This document shows, piece by piece, positions 55,301 through 63,957 of a DNA stretch of 64,000 bases (positions are counted from its first letter, which is position 1; the number at the start of each line of letters is the position of its first letter). Under the pieces are notes generated by a model. That model was not told where the DNA came from, did not search any database, and saw only the letters and a list, made by a program, of their open reading frames with translations. The stretch is from DASVNK01 sp036383895. GTDB lineage: Bacteria > Verrucomicrobiota > Verrucomicrobiia > Limisphaerales > SXQI01. Position numbers and translations under genes: made by a program. The stretch covers positions 1 through 64,000 of the forward strand of contig DASVNK010000053.1 in NCBI GenBank assembly GCA_036383895.1. The letters are read 5' to 3'.

Positions 55301-56598
55301 TGCGCGAGATTACGATTAACGCGCTTTTCGGTGGTTGGGGCCGGGTCAGTGGCACCGCTTACTTTGACGATGTGCAATTGACGCTGGCGCCAGGATCGGA
55401 ACTGGGCGGGGCGCTTGGACCAGTGATTCGTCAGGTGACAACCCATTACGCACAACGCGCGCCGTCGGACAGCATTATGGCGACGTTGAACGATCTGCGC
55501 GGGGCATCGCCTGATCTTGCGGCAGCGTTTCTCGATGGGCTGGTCGCGGGTTGGCCGGAAGGTAAAGCGCCGGAGATTAGCGATAAATCCGCGCTGAGTT
55601 CGCTGATGAACGACGTTCCTGAAACAACTCGGGATCGCCTGCTTGCACTCACCACCAAGTGGGGGAGAAATGATCTTTTCGCGGACAACTTCAAAGAACT
55701 AACCAGCCGTTTGAAGCAGCAGGTGGCGGAAAGCTCGATGGCGGATGCGGAGCGAGTCGCGGCAGCGCGGCGACTGGTGCGACTGGAAGACAATACCGAC
55801 ACTGTTCGACTGTTACTGAATCAGCTTGAACTTCTTACCCCGCCCGATTTAGCGAAGGGACTGCTGAGTGCGGTTACAGAGAGTCGCAATTCCGAAGCTG
55901 GAAACGAAATTGTGGAGCGCTGGACCAAGCTTGGACCGGGCGCGCGGCGGGCTGCGGTGACGTCATTGATGAGGCGGCCGGAGTGGACCATTGCGCTGTT
56001 GCGCGCGGTGGAAGAGACAAAGATTCCGAAGGCAGACATTGCGGCGGAGCAATGGGGTCAGCTGAAGCAGAGCCAGAACCGGATGATTTCGCGGCGCGCG
56101 GAGCGGCTTTCGGCGGCGGTTGGGACGGCGGACCGGCAGGCGATTGTGGAGAAACTTCTGCCGCTCGCGAAAGAGACCGGCGACGCGAAGCACGGGAAGG
56201 AAGTGTTTGCGGCGAATTGCGTCGTTTGCCATGTGATCAACGGCCAGGGTGGAAAGGTGGGACCGGACCTTACGGGGATTGCGGCGCGTGATCGGACGGA
56301 CATTCTGCTGGAGATTCTGGATCCGAATCGATCCGTCGAAGCGAATTACCAGCTCTGGACGGTGAACACGAAGGATGGCGAGACCTACGCCGGCCGCCTC
56401 GAATCGGAGACTCAGACCACCGTCGAAATCCTCGACACCGCAGGCCAAAAGCATGTGATTCAGCGGAAGGATATCGCCTCGTTGCAGAGCTCGGCGACAT
56501 CGATCATGCCGAATGGATTCGAGGCTTTGCCGCCGGAGGACTTGAAGGCGCTGCTCGCGTTTTTGGCGGAGAGCGGTCACGAAGGAGCGGCAAAATAA
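52366..56598 (+). CDS. Multidomain ThuA / PVC-type dehydrogenase / HEAT / CBM / cytochrome c protein
   Basis: A 1410-residue exported protein; ATG 52366 starts the signal peptide MKLNRLFLAVFAGLAVLQVD. In order: a ThuA-like class I amidotransferase-fold domain (about 20-230; GGGLVALHCASYCF), a six-bladed PVC-type sugar-dehydrogenase propeller (about 270-690; ILEDTNGDGKADKFTVFAEK, THAGPSNLRYGFDNWIWG), HEAT-like repeats (about 690-850), a carbohydrate-binding-like beta domain (about 860-1010; NLIANSSFEEMSGERPNGW), a helical region and a C-terminal cytochrome c with haem motif CVVCH near residue 1284 and GPDLTGIAARDRTDILLEI. It probably oxidises a sugar or polyol in the periplasm. The frame is open upstream to 52219. 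Confidence 0.92.
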   Translation: MKLNRLFLAVFAGLAVLQVDASELRVLFLGDNGHHRPQERFRQIQPVLRDRKIDVTYTESLEDLNRWKLAGYDALAIFANHTRISPEQEAALLEFVNEGGGLVALHCASYCFLNSDKYIELVGGQFKSHGTGTFKETLVNTQHPIMAGVKAIESWDETYVHTRHNSNRVVLAERRDDKGAEPYTWVREHGKGRVFYTAWGHDQRTWGNEDFQALVENGIRWACANSPGRLKVAAGLAPFEYMEAAGPLPNYVVSERWGTQGDPIRTMQKPLSPEESLKHLAVFPGFEKTLFVSEPEIVKPIWIAWDERGRAWIAETIDYPNEMQPLGQGRDRLKILEDTNGDGKADKFTVFAEKLSVPTGFVFANGGVIVVHSGKTEFLRDTDDDDKADERKDLFVGWGTGDTHAGPSNLRYGFDNWIWGTVGYSGFRGTVGGKEIRFGQGIFRFKPDGSALEFVRSSNNNTWGLGLSEDGTVFGSTANNNASMYMPIANRFYESVNGWSAARIESIADSQRFYPLTEKVRQVDAHGRYTAGSGSAIYTARSFPKQYWNRAQFVTEPTGHLVGMFYLRANGADYVAHNARNFAASDDEWTSPIAAEVGPDGAIWVLDWYNYIIQHNPTPQGFQNGKGNAYETPLRDKVHGRIQRIAYKDGKSSRAPRLDAKDAKTLIEGLKSDNMLWRMHAQRLIVEGKKEELIPELRKIVADKNVDELALNAPAVHALWALDGLGAIAQNKSEAATASFDGLQHPSAAVRRAAVTVLPRTSEGLKAILERKLISDSDAQVRLAALLTLSEMPTSEQVGPAIVKMLQDPAQANDRWIPDAATAAAARHDVSFLKAVFASFKPSPTAATNKESSEPSNLIANSSFEEMSGERPNGWRTVTHSGRGEFSVSEQARTGKRAVKVSSQNGADASWAARVPVKPRSDYRLTGWIKTEGVRKVGNAQGAMFNIHELQDPVRGGTKALVGDNDWTQVSLNFNSGDMREITINALFGGWGRVSGTAYFDDVQLTLAPGSELGGALGPVIRQVTTHYAQRAPSDSIMATLNDLRGASPDLAAAFLDGLVAGWPEGKAPEISDKSALSSLMNDVPETTRDRLLALTTKWGRNDLFADNFKELTSRLKQQVAESSMADAERVAAARRLVRLEDNTDTVRLLLNQLELLTPPDLAKGLLSAVTESRNSEAGNEIVERWTKLGPGARRAAVTSLMRRPEWTIALLRAVEETKIPKADIAAEQWGQLKQSQNRMISRRAERLSAAVGTADRQAIVEKLLPLAKETGDAKHGKEVFAANCVVCHVINGQGGKVGPDLTGIAARDRTDILLEILDPNRSVEANYQLWTVNTKDGETYAGRLESETQTTVEILDTAGQKHVIQRKDIASLQSSATSIMPNGFEALPPEDLKALLAFLAESGHEGAAK

Positions 56599-56735
56599 CG
56601 GATAACCCAGAGCATTTTGAGTATGCGCGGTTGCGGAAAGTATATGGGAGTTTTTTTGCGAAAGTTTTACCTTTTGCGCTGACCCATTGTGTCGCGGAGC
56701 CGCGCTGGAATTTTATCTACACACCCATTCACAAC

Positions 56736-59700
56736 ATGAAACGCACTAAGAAGAAGCAGTATCGTTCAATTCCCAAAGGCAGTTATCGGCGCGCGCTTTC
56801 GGGCGGGCGGCCTTATTACTTTTTTGCGGCCGCGCTCTCACTATGGCTGCCGAAAAGCTATTCGGCAGTGCTGGTGGACCTGGACGCAACCACCCTGCCC
56901 ACGGGCGCGCTCACCAACTGGGCCAACGGCGGAACTTTGGGCGGCCAATTCACCGCACCGGCGGGCGGAGTTCCTTCCGTGGCGATGAACCAATTCGTCA
57001 AAGGCGTCACCTTCAACGGCACCGCACACTATTACACCGGGCCGGATGCATCCGCCGTCTCCGGAGCTGCTCCGCGGACGGTCGAGGCCTGGATTCTGAA
57101 TCCCGCAATTGCCGACGAAGAAACGATTTTCTCCTGGGGACGACGTGGCGGGGGAGATGGCTCGAATGCTTCTTTCAATCACGGTGCAAATCCGACCTTT
57201 GGTGCGGTGGGACATTGGGGCGTGGGACCGGATATTGGTTGGAACGGTAATATCGCAGCCAATCGATGGACGTATGTGGTTTACACCTACGACGGCACGA
57301 CGACGCGAGTATACATGGACGGTGCCCTCGCCAATAGCGAGGACATGGTTTTGGATACCTGGGCGATCGATAACAGCGAGGCTGGCAATCCCCTGCCCTT
57401 CCGAATCGCGGCGCAGAACGAGCCCAACGGCACGGCGACGACCGGTCTGCGAGGGTCAATGACGATTGCCAAGATTCGGGTCCATGACGAAGCGATCAGT
57501 GACGCGACCATTCTGGCGAATTTCAATGCGCAAGCGATTGCGTTCGGTTTGGGCGACCAGGACAGCGACGGGTTGCCGACCTTCTATGAGAACCAATATC
57601 CCGGGTTCTTGAATCCAACCGATCCGGCGGACGCGGCGCGCGACCAGGATACCGACGGGTTAACAAACCTCCAGGAATACACCGCGAAGACTGCGCCGGA
57701 TCGCGCGGATACGGATGGTGACACGATCAATGATGGGGTTGAACTTAACCGCCAGGCAGGCGGTGTGGCCGCGCCAACTGATCCTCTGCGGGCGGACACG
57801 GATTTAGACGGGTTGAGGGACAACGTTGAATCTGATACCGGCACATTCCAGTCCTTGACGAACACCGGGACTGATCCGCTGGATGCCGACTCGGACGACG
57901 ACACATTCTCGGATCTACAGGAGGCGATTTCCGGTTCGGAACCGAACGTTGCTTCGAGCACACCGCCGGCCACGCGAGGAGCGGTCGTTAGCCTGGACGC
58001 GGCGAATCTGGCCGTAGGTGTGGTGAACACATGGACGAACGCAGGAACGCTGGGCGGAAACTTCACCGGCAGTGGCGCGCCGCGAGCTGGATTGGTTCAA
58101 GGGGTGAATGCGGTCACGTTCAATTCGACGGGCACAGGCCAATTTTACACCGGCCCTGCTGCTCCGGCATTCCTCGCAGGTAATGGAAGTCACACGGTGG
58201 AAGCGTGGATCTTAAATCCGACTGCGGCGGACGAAGAAACCGTTTTCACCTGGGGCCGACGTGGTGGACCCGCTGGATCGAACGCGTCATTTAATCACGG
58301 GTTGAACGCCACGTGGGGCGCAGTGGGACATTGGGATGCCCCTGACATCGGTTGGGGCGCGCCGGAAAACGTGAAGCAGGGTCAATGGACTTACGTGGTT
58401 TACACTTACGATGGCCCGAGTCTGACCACGACGGTCTATTCGGATGGCGCGGTGGCGAATACAGAAACGCTCGCGGCGGCGTTAAACGTTCATGCCACTG
58501 ATAACCAAGGACGTCCGCTGCCCTTCCGCGTTGCTTCACAAAACGAAGCAAGCGGCGCTGCCACTGGGACGTTACGTGGATCGATGAGCATCGCAGAACT
58601 GCGCGTCTTCGATCGCGTGCTCGATGAATCGGCCATCACTGCCAACTTCGCCGCCGGGCAGGACAAGTATGGGCTGATTGATTATGACAACGACCAATTG
58701 CCAACGTGGTACGAACGGCAATACGGATTTCCGGAACGAACCGCAAACGGCACTGAAGATCCTGACTCCGACGGCCTCACGAATGTGCAGGAATTCGGGG
58801 CAGGAACGAATCCAACCATTGCGGATACGGACGGCGACGGTCTGAACGACAGCGCGGAAGTGAATCGCGCGCCTGCGACTAATCCGCTGCTGGCGGATTC
58901 CGATCAGGACGGATTATCCGATCGGGTCGAGACGGGCGATGGTTCGTTCAACGGGCCGAACGATACAGGTTCGGATCCGTTGGTGGTGGATACTGATGGC
59001 GACACGTTCTCGGATGGGCAGGAAGTCTTTAACGGGTCGAATCCGACGACCCTGAACAGCACGCCGACATTTTCTCCAAGCAGGCCGCTGATCGACTTGA
59101 ATCCGGCTGCTCTCGCGAACGGGCTGGTGCAAAGTTGGACGAACAGCGGTTCGATGGGCGGATTCTTCACTGCTCCGACGGACCTTGGCGCGACGGCGGA
59201 AACGGTTTCGGGCGCGAAAGGAGTCACTTTCGCTGGCACGAATTACTACAATGGGCCGGTTACGCCGGAGTTTATCACGGGGAATGCGAGTCGCACGGTG
59301 GACGCGTGGGTATTCAATCCGGCGGTCGCCGGGGAAGAAAGTCTTATTTCCTGGGGACGTCGAGGTGGGCCGGATGGTTCGAATGCCTCATATATCCATG
59401 GGACAGACGCGACGTTCGGAGCGATGGGACAATGGGGTGCGGGTCCGGACGTGGGTTGGGGAACGCTTCCACCGCTCGCGGGACAATGGACGCATGTGGC
59501 ATACGTTTATGACGGGCCGACGCTGACGGCGAACGTGTATCGAGACGGCGCGCTGGCGAACACTGAAACCTTCGGAGCGGCATTGGCGATCCACCCAACG
59601 AACAGCGTGGGCGGTCCCCTGCTCTTCAAGTTGGGCGCGCAGAACAACGCGGACGGTGGTCCCGGCGGAGGATTTGCATCGTTCTCGATGGGTCGCGTGC

Positions 59701-59993
59701 GCGTTTACGATTTTGCGCTGAGCGGAACGGATATCGCGAACATCTACAACGCGGAGAAAGCGGCGTATCCGCTTCTGCCACCGGGCACGGATATCACTGC
59801 TGTCTCGCTCGACCAGGCAACGCGCGCCATTACGATCACCTGGACGCCGCCGGCTGGCCGCACCGTTGCGGTCGAGGCGAGCACGAGCCTGACCAACAAT
59901 TGGAATGCGATTGCCACCGGGTTAACGACCGGCCAATTCAGCGAACCAACCACCGGCGCGAATTACAAATTCTACCGTTTGCGCGTAGAATAG
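56736..59993 (+). CDS. Secreted three-module LamG / thrombospondin type 3 repeat protein
   Basis: A 1085-residue surface or secreted protein. A long basic leader precedes a hydrophobic segment (YYFFAAALSLWLPKSYSA). Three similar modules start near residues 43, 412 and 780, each a concanavalin-like LamG domain (HTVEAWILNPTAADEETVF, GQWTYVVYTYDGPSLTTTVY). Between them lie Ca2+-binding TSP3-type repeats (DQDSDGLPTFYENQYPG, DTDGDTINDGVELNRQ, DSDQDGLSDRVETGDG). The C-terminal 70 residues form a fibronectin-like or CTD segment (TDITAVSLDQATRAITITWT). Likely adhesin or polysaccharide-binding protein. ATG 56736 is chosen over upstream frame extension to 56631. Confidence 0.88.
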   Translation: MKRTKKKQYRSIPKGSYRRALSGGRPYYFFAAALSLWLPKSYSAVLVDLDATTLPTGALTNWANGGTLGGQFTAPAGGVPSVAMNQFVKGVTFNGTAHYYTGPDASAVSGAAPRTVEAWILNPAIADEETIFSWGRRGGGDGSNASFNHGANPTFGAVGHWGVGPDIGWNGNIAANRWTYVVYTYDGTTTRVYMDGALANSEDMVLDTWAIDNSEAGNPLPFRIAAQNEPNGTATTGLRGSMTIAKIRVHDEAISDATILANFNAQAIAFGLGDQDSDGLPTFYENQYPGFLNPTDPADAARDQDTDGLTNLQEYTAKTAPDRADTDGDTINDGVELNRQAGGVAAPTDPLRADTDLDGLRDNVESDTGTFQSLTNTGTDPLDADSDDDTFSDLQEAISGSEPNVASSTPPATRGAVVSLDAANLAVGVVNTWTNAGTLGGNFTGSGAPRAGLVQGVNAVTFNSTGTGQFYTGPAAPAFLAGNGSHTVEAWILNPTAADEETVFTWGRRGGPAGSNASFNHGLNATWGAVGHWDAPDIGWGAPENVKQGQWTYVVYTYDGPSLTTTVYSDGAVANTETLAAALNVHATDNQGRPLPFRVASQNEASGAATGTLRGSMSIAELRVFDRVLDESAITANFAAGQDKYGLIDYDNDQLPTWYERQYGFPERTANGTEDPDSDGLTNVQEFGAGTNPTIADTDGDGLNDSAEVNRAPATNPLLADSDQDGLSDRVETGDGSFNGPNDTGSDPLVVDTDGDTFSDGQEVFNGSNPTTLNSTPTFSPSRPLIDLNPAALANGLVQSWTNSGSMGGFFTAPTDLGATAETVSGAKGVTFAGTNYYNGPVTPEFITGNASRTVDAWVFNPAVAGEESLISWGRRGGPDGSNASYIHGTDATFGAMGQWGAGPDVGWGTLPPLAGQWTHVAYVYDGPTLTANVYRDGALANTETFGAALAIHPTNSVGGPLLFKLGAQNNADGGPGGGFASFSMGRVRVYDFALSGTDIANIYNAEKAAYPLLPPGTDITAVSLDQATRAITITWTPPAGRTVAVEASTSLTNNWNAIATGLTTGQFSEPTTGANYKFYRLRVE

Positions 59994-60017
59994 AGGCTAA
60001 GCATGGCCTTGGGTTGT

Positions 60018-60049
60018 GGCCGCGTCCGCAAGGGCGCGGCCGTATTTTT
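60018..60049 (+). terminator. Intrinsic terminator after the LamG protein gene
   Basis: GGCCGCG (60018-60024) pairs with CGCGGCC (60035-60041), followed by GTATTTTTG. It separates the LamG gene from the halogenase gene. Confidence 0.85.
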
Positions 60050-60115
60050 GTGAACGGCGGTTTTCCTCGCGCGAGTTTTTCGCGGGAGTAAACTGCTTCT
60101 GACGACACCCACTGG

Positions 60116-61597
60116 ATGAAGATTTCGACCATCATTGTTCTTGGCGCGGGCAGCGCCGGATTGATCGCCGCGCTGACGCTGAAACGGAAACTTCCTGCGC
60201 TCGCAGTTCGCGTGGTGCGCAGCCCGGACATTGGCATCATCGGCGTTGGCGAAGGAACGACCGCGGTTTTCCCGCGACATTTCTTCGAATACCTGAAAAT
60301 GACGCCGGGAAGTTTCTATCGCGAAGCCGAGCCGACGTGGAAGATGGGTATTCGGTTTTTGTGGGGTCCGCGCGAAAAATTCTTCTACACGTTTTCCCTC
60401 GAGCACGAACGCCGCATTCCTGAATTACCAAAGAACAACGGCTTCTACTACACGGACGAATTCCCGTGGCTCGGAAATGCGTCCGCCTTCATGGCGCATG
60501 ACAAAGTATTTCCGCGCCGTTCGGATGGATTGCCACAGTTCCACAACAATCACGCTTACCACGTGGAGAATAAAAAGCTGGTCGCGTGGCTGGAGAACCA
60601 ATGCCGGGAAGCAAAGGTCGAGATTATTGATGCGACGGTGAAGCCGGAACTCGGCGGCGACGGCGTCGCGGCGTTGATCGCGGAGGACGGGCGCCGGATT
60701 ACCGGGGATTTATATATCGATGCGTCCGGCTTTCGTTCGGAACTGCTCGGACGCGCCTTGCAGGAGCCGTTTGTTAGTTACGAGGACGCGCTGTTCTGCG
60801 ACCGTGCGGTCATCGGCGGTTGGCAACGCACCACCGAGCCGATTCTGCCTTACACGACTGCTGAAACCATGGACTCCGGCTGGGCATGGCAGATCGAACA
60901 CGAGACGTTCATTAATCGCGGCTACGTTTATTCTTCGACTTTCATTTCGGATGAAGCTGCGCAAGAGGAATTGCTGCGCAAGAACCCAAAGATCAGCACC
61001 ACTCCGCGCGTAGTGAAGTTTAAATCTGGTCGTTACGCGCGGCATTGGGTAGGCAACGTCATCGGAATTGGAAATTCCGCGGGATTTGTCGAACCGCTGG
61101 AAGCAACGGCGCTGCAGGTCATTTGCGTGGAAGTGAGCACGCTCGCGGACGCGCTGATGGATTCCTTGTGCGAAGTGAACCCCTCGATCGTCAAGCTCTA
61201 TAACCGCTACAACAGCGCGCAGTGGGATGACATTCGAAATTTTCTCGCGGTGCACTACAAATTCAACACGCGATTGGACACACCGTTCTGGCGCGCGTGC
61301 CGGAATGACACTGCGCTGCATGCGGCGGAAGAGATTTGCGAATTTTACCGAGACAATGGGCCGAGCGTGCTCGCGGGCGAGGCGCTCGTTCATCCTTCGA
61401 ATTCATTTCGCATGGATGGGTTCGTAGCGCTGCTAGTCGGCCAGAACGTTCCGCACAACAAGCCTTACAACGCGCCGCCTGCGGAACGCGAGGCGTGGCG
61501 GAAGCACTGTTTGCAATTGGCAGAATTCGCGCGGACGGGAATGACGGTGAAAGAAGCGCTGAATGCGATTCGCGCGCCGGGAGTAAAATTAGCCTGA
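60116..61597 (+). CDS. Flavin-dependent (tryptophan-type) halogenase
   Basis: A 493-residue FAD-dependent halogenase. The dinucleotide fold is IIVLGAGSAGLIAALTL; GVGEGTTAVFPRHFFEYL follows as in PrnA/RebH. The catalytic lysine (K79 in PrnA) is present in TWKMGIRFLWG. The GWxWxIP motif appears as GWAWQIE, and the region FVEPLEATALQ keeps the catalytic Glu but has Ala instead of the neighbouring Ser. Such enzymes need reduced FAD from a separate reductase, which is not encoded nearby. Tryptophan as substrate is not established. Its TGA overlaps the ATG of the transporter gene. Confidence 0.9.
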   Translation: MKISTIIVLGAGSAGLIAALTLKRKLPALAVRVVRSPDIGIIGVGEGTTAVFPRHFFEYLKMTPGSFYREAEPTWKMGIRFLWGPREKFFYTFSLEHERRIPELPKNNGFYYTDEFPWLGNASAFMAHDKVFPRRSDGLPQFHNNHAYHVENKKLVAWLENQCREAKVEIIDATVKPELGGDGVAALIAEDGRRITGDLYIDASGFRSELLGRALQEPFVSYEDALFCDRAVIGGWQRTTEPILPYTTAETMDSGWAWQIEHETFINRGYVYSSTFISDEAAQEELLRKNPKISTTPRVVKFKSGRYARHWVGNVIGIGNSAGFVEPLEATALQVICVEVSTLADALMDSLCEVNPSIVKLYNRYNSAQWDDIRNFLAVHYKFNTRLDTPFWRACRNDTALHAAEEICEFYRDNGPSVLAGEALVHPSNSFRMDGFVALLVGQNVPHNKPYNAPPAEREAWRKHCLQLAEFARTGMTVKEALNAIRAPGVKLA

Positions 61598-63060
61598 TGG
61601 ACGCGGCCGTTTCCAGCGCACCGCATCCCGCCGGACTGCGGACGCTGTTCTTCACGGAGATGTGGGAACGGTTCAGCTACTACGGCATGCGGGCGATGTT
61701 AGTGCTGTTCATGGTGGACAGCGTGCGCGGGGGGATGGGCCTGACGGATGAAGTCGCGACCGCGATTTATGGGTTGTACACCGCAGGCGTTTATCTCGCT
61801 TCACTTCCCGGTGGCTGGGTGGCAGATCGACTCATCGGAGCGCGACGAGCTGTCTTCGTAGGCGGAATAATCATCGCGGCCGGACACTTTACGCTTGCGA
61901 TTCCGAACACGCAGTCGTTCTTCCTCGGATTGATTCTCATCGTTCTCGGAACGGGTTTACTCAAGCCGAACATCAGCGTGCTCGTGGGCGCGCTTTATCC
62001 AGAAGGCGGGGCACGGCGGGATGCGGGGTTCACGATTTTCTATATGGGCATCAACATTGGTGCCGCGCTGGGCCCTTTGGTCTGCAGCACGCTCGGTGAG
62101 AAAATGAATTGGCATCTCGGTTTCGCAGCGGCGGGAATTGGCATGGTCCTGGGGCTCGTTCAATTTTCGCTGACCCGAAAACACCTGGGCGGCGCGGGTG
62201 AATTGCGGCGCGATGCAGAGAAGCTGACTTCAACTCAGCGGACGATTTTGGTCGGGCTCGCGCTGGCACTGGTGCTTTTAATAGTCGCCTCGCTCTTCGG
62301 ATGGCTGCGTTTGAATCCAGTGACTCTCGCGCAAAGTGCTGCAGGATTGATTCTCACCGTGGCGGTGCTTTATTTCGGCAGTATCTATTTGTTCGGAAAG
62401 CTGGATCCCATCGAGCGCCGCCGCGTGCATGTAATCGTCATTCTCTTTCTGAGCTCAGCAATCTTTTGGGCTGGCTTTGAGCAAGCCGGCTCGTCGTTCA
62501 ATCTGTTCGCCGAACGATTCACCGCACGCGCCCTTGGGTCCTTCGTCGTTCCAGCGGGCTGGTACCAATCGCTCGGCCCAATCTTCGTCATCGCATTCGC
62601 ACCAGTTTTCGCGGCGCTTTGGGTGAGACTCGCGGCGCGCAAACTCGATCCGTCGCTGCCGGTGAAATTTGGCATTGGGCTGATTCTTCTAGGGGTAGGA
62701 TTCGCAGTGATGGCGGCAGCCGCAGCCGTGACGGTTGGCGGCGGAAAAGCTGCCCCGACCTGGCTAATCACCACTTACTTGTTGCACACCTTCGGCGAGC
62801 TTTGCCTCAGTCCCGTCGGCCTAAGTTCTGTGACAAAGCTCGCTCCCCAACGGTTCGTCGGTCAAATGATGGGCACGTGGTTCCTTGGTAGTTCGCTGGG
62901 AAACTTGCTGGCGGGGATTCTCGCCGGGCGCATCAAGATGAACACCGATCAACTCGCGCTCGGCGATTTCATGAACATGCTCTGGATGCCGCTCGCCGCC
63001 GGCGCGCTATTGATTTTTTCCGCCCCGCTGATCAAGCGCTGGATTGGCGACGTTAAGTGA
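61597..63060 (+). CDS. POT family (PTR2) oligopeptide/H+ symporter
   Basis: A 487-residue major facilitator of the proton-dependent oligopeptide transporter family. The ATG at 61597 overlaps the halogenase stop (TGATG). The ExxER-type signature FFTEMWERFSYYGMRAMLVL is in helix 1, with GGWVADRLIGARRAVFVGG between helices 2 and 3, GLLKPNISVLVG, and FTIFYMGINIGAALGPL. C-terminal helices include ELCLSPVGLSSVTKLAPQR. It imports di- or tripeptides; coupling to the halogenase suggests the substrate could be a peptide to be modified, which is inference. The 3' end overlaps the convergent AraC gene by 54 bp. Confidence 0.92.
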   Translation: MDAAVSSAPHPAGLRTLFFTEMWERFSYYGMRAMLVLFMVDSVRGGMGLTDEVATAIYGLYTAGVYLASLPGGWVADRLIGARRAVFVGGIIIAAGHFTLAIPNTQSFFLGLILIVLGTGLLKPNISVLVGALYPEGGARRDAGFTIFYMGINIGAALGPLVCSTLGEKMNWHLGFAAAGIGMVLGLVQFSLTRKHLGGAGELRRDAEKLTSTQRTILVGLALALVLLIVASLFGWLRLNPVTLAQSAAGLILTVAVLYFGSIYLFGKLDPIERRRVHVIVILFLSSAIFWAGFEQAGSSFNLFAERFTARALGSFVVPAGWYQSLGPIFVIAFAPVFAALWVRLAARKLDPSLPVKFGIGLILLGVGFAVMAAAAAVTVGGGKAAPTWLITTYLLHTFGELCLSPVGLSSVTKLAPQRFVGQMMGTWFLGSSLGNLLAGILAGRIKMNTDQLALGDFMNMLWMPLAAGALLIFSAPLIKRWIGDVK

Positions 63061-63957
63061 TTTCCGCTGACGATATTCCGATGGCCGCCAGCCGATCGAT
63101 TTCTTAAACGCATTTGAGAACACGAAAGCATTTTGATATCCGACTTCCTCCGCGATCGACTCCATCGTGAGTTCCGTTTTGCGCAATAAATCTGCAGCGT
63201 ATCGAATGCGCAAATGCGTGACCTGGTGCATCGGCCCGCGGCCCAATTGGGAACGGCACAAGCGGCGCAAGTGTTCGCGACTGTAGCCGGATTCGCGTGT
63301 CAACCGCGTCAAACTCCACTTCTCGCCGAGACTCGCCGCCACGCGCTCCCAGAGCAGACGCAAGCGATCGTCCTGCTCCAAGGGTTGCGCAAAGCGGAGT
63401 GTGTAGTTGTGGATTAGGTCAACCCAGCTCTGAATAATTCCGGGCTGCGCGCCGTTCTTGCATTCGTGAAGCAGACCGGTGATCGCGGCGTTCAACGGCA
63501 CGGGATCATATTTGGCTAACACCGGGGAGCTTGCACCGGCTAACGGGCGTTGCTCGTGCGGTTGCTGGTAACAAACCCAGCAGAACTTCCAGGTGGATCC
63601 CCGCACTGCGGCGAATGCGTTCAAAGTATGCGCCGGCAGCAAACTCGCGGTCCCCGGAACGCACGGACGCCACGTGCCGTCGACCAAAACTTTTCCTCGT
63701 CCCGCGAACGTCGCCAAAAAATACGTTGTCGATTGCTTCGTCCGCACAATTCGGGTCGGCGCGACTGTTTCCATGATTCCTGCGTGAATGATCTGATACT
63801 GGTTCAACGCCGGGCAGACGGGAAATTCATCGATCCATGGTCGCGACTCGACGTTCAAGGCCTTCACGCCGCGCACTCGAGTTCGCGCAGAATGAATCGT
63901 CAAATCGTGCAGCGGCGTTTCGATCGCGCCGACGCTCTCGTTATCCGTGTGTATCAT
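63007..63957 (-). CDS. AraC family transcriptional regulator
   Basis: A 316-residue regulator. The N-terminal cupin-like effector domain (about residues 40-140; YFLATFAGRGKVLVDGTWRP, VPGTASLLPAHTLNAF) is followed by a C-terminal AraC double helix-turn-helix (about 205-300; WSLTRLTRESGYSREHLRRL, MESIAEEVGYQNAFVFSNAF, KKSIGWRPSEYRQ). The last 17 codons lie on the strand opposite the end of the transporter gene. It may regulate that operon or a gene beyond the window's right edge; the promoter region is only partly included. Confidence 0.92.
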   Translation of the reverse strand: MIHTDNESVGAIETPLHDLTIHSARTRVRGVKALNVESRPWIDEFPVCPALNQYQIIHAGIMETVAPTRIVRTKQSTTYFLATFAGRGKVLVDGTWRPCVPGTASLLPAHTLNAFAAVRGSTWKFCWVCYQQPHEQRPLAGASSPVLAKYDPVPLNAAITGLLHECKNGAQPGIIQSWVDLIHNYTLRFAQPLEQDDRLRLLWERVAASLGEKWSLTRLTRESGYSREHLRRLCRSQLGRGPMHQVTHLRIRYAADLLRKTELTMESIAEEVGYQNAFVFSNAFKKSIGWRPSEYRQRKSLNVANPALDQRGGKNQ

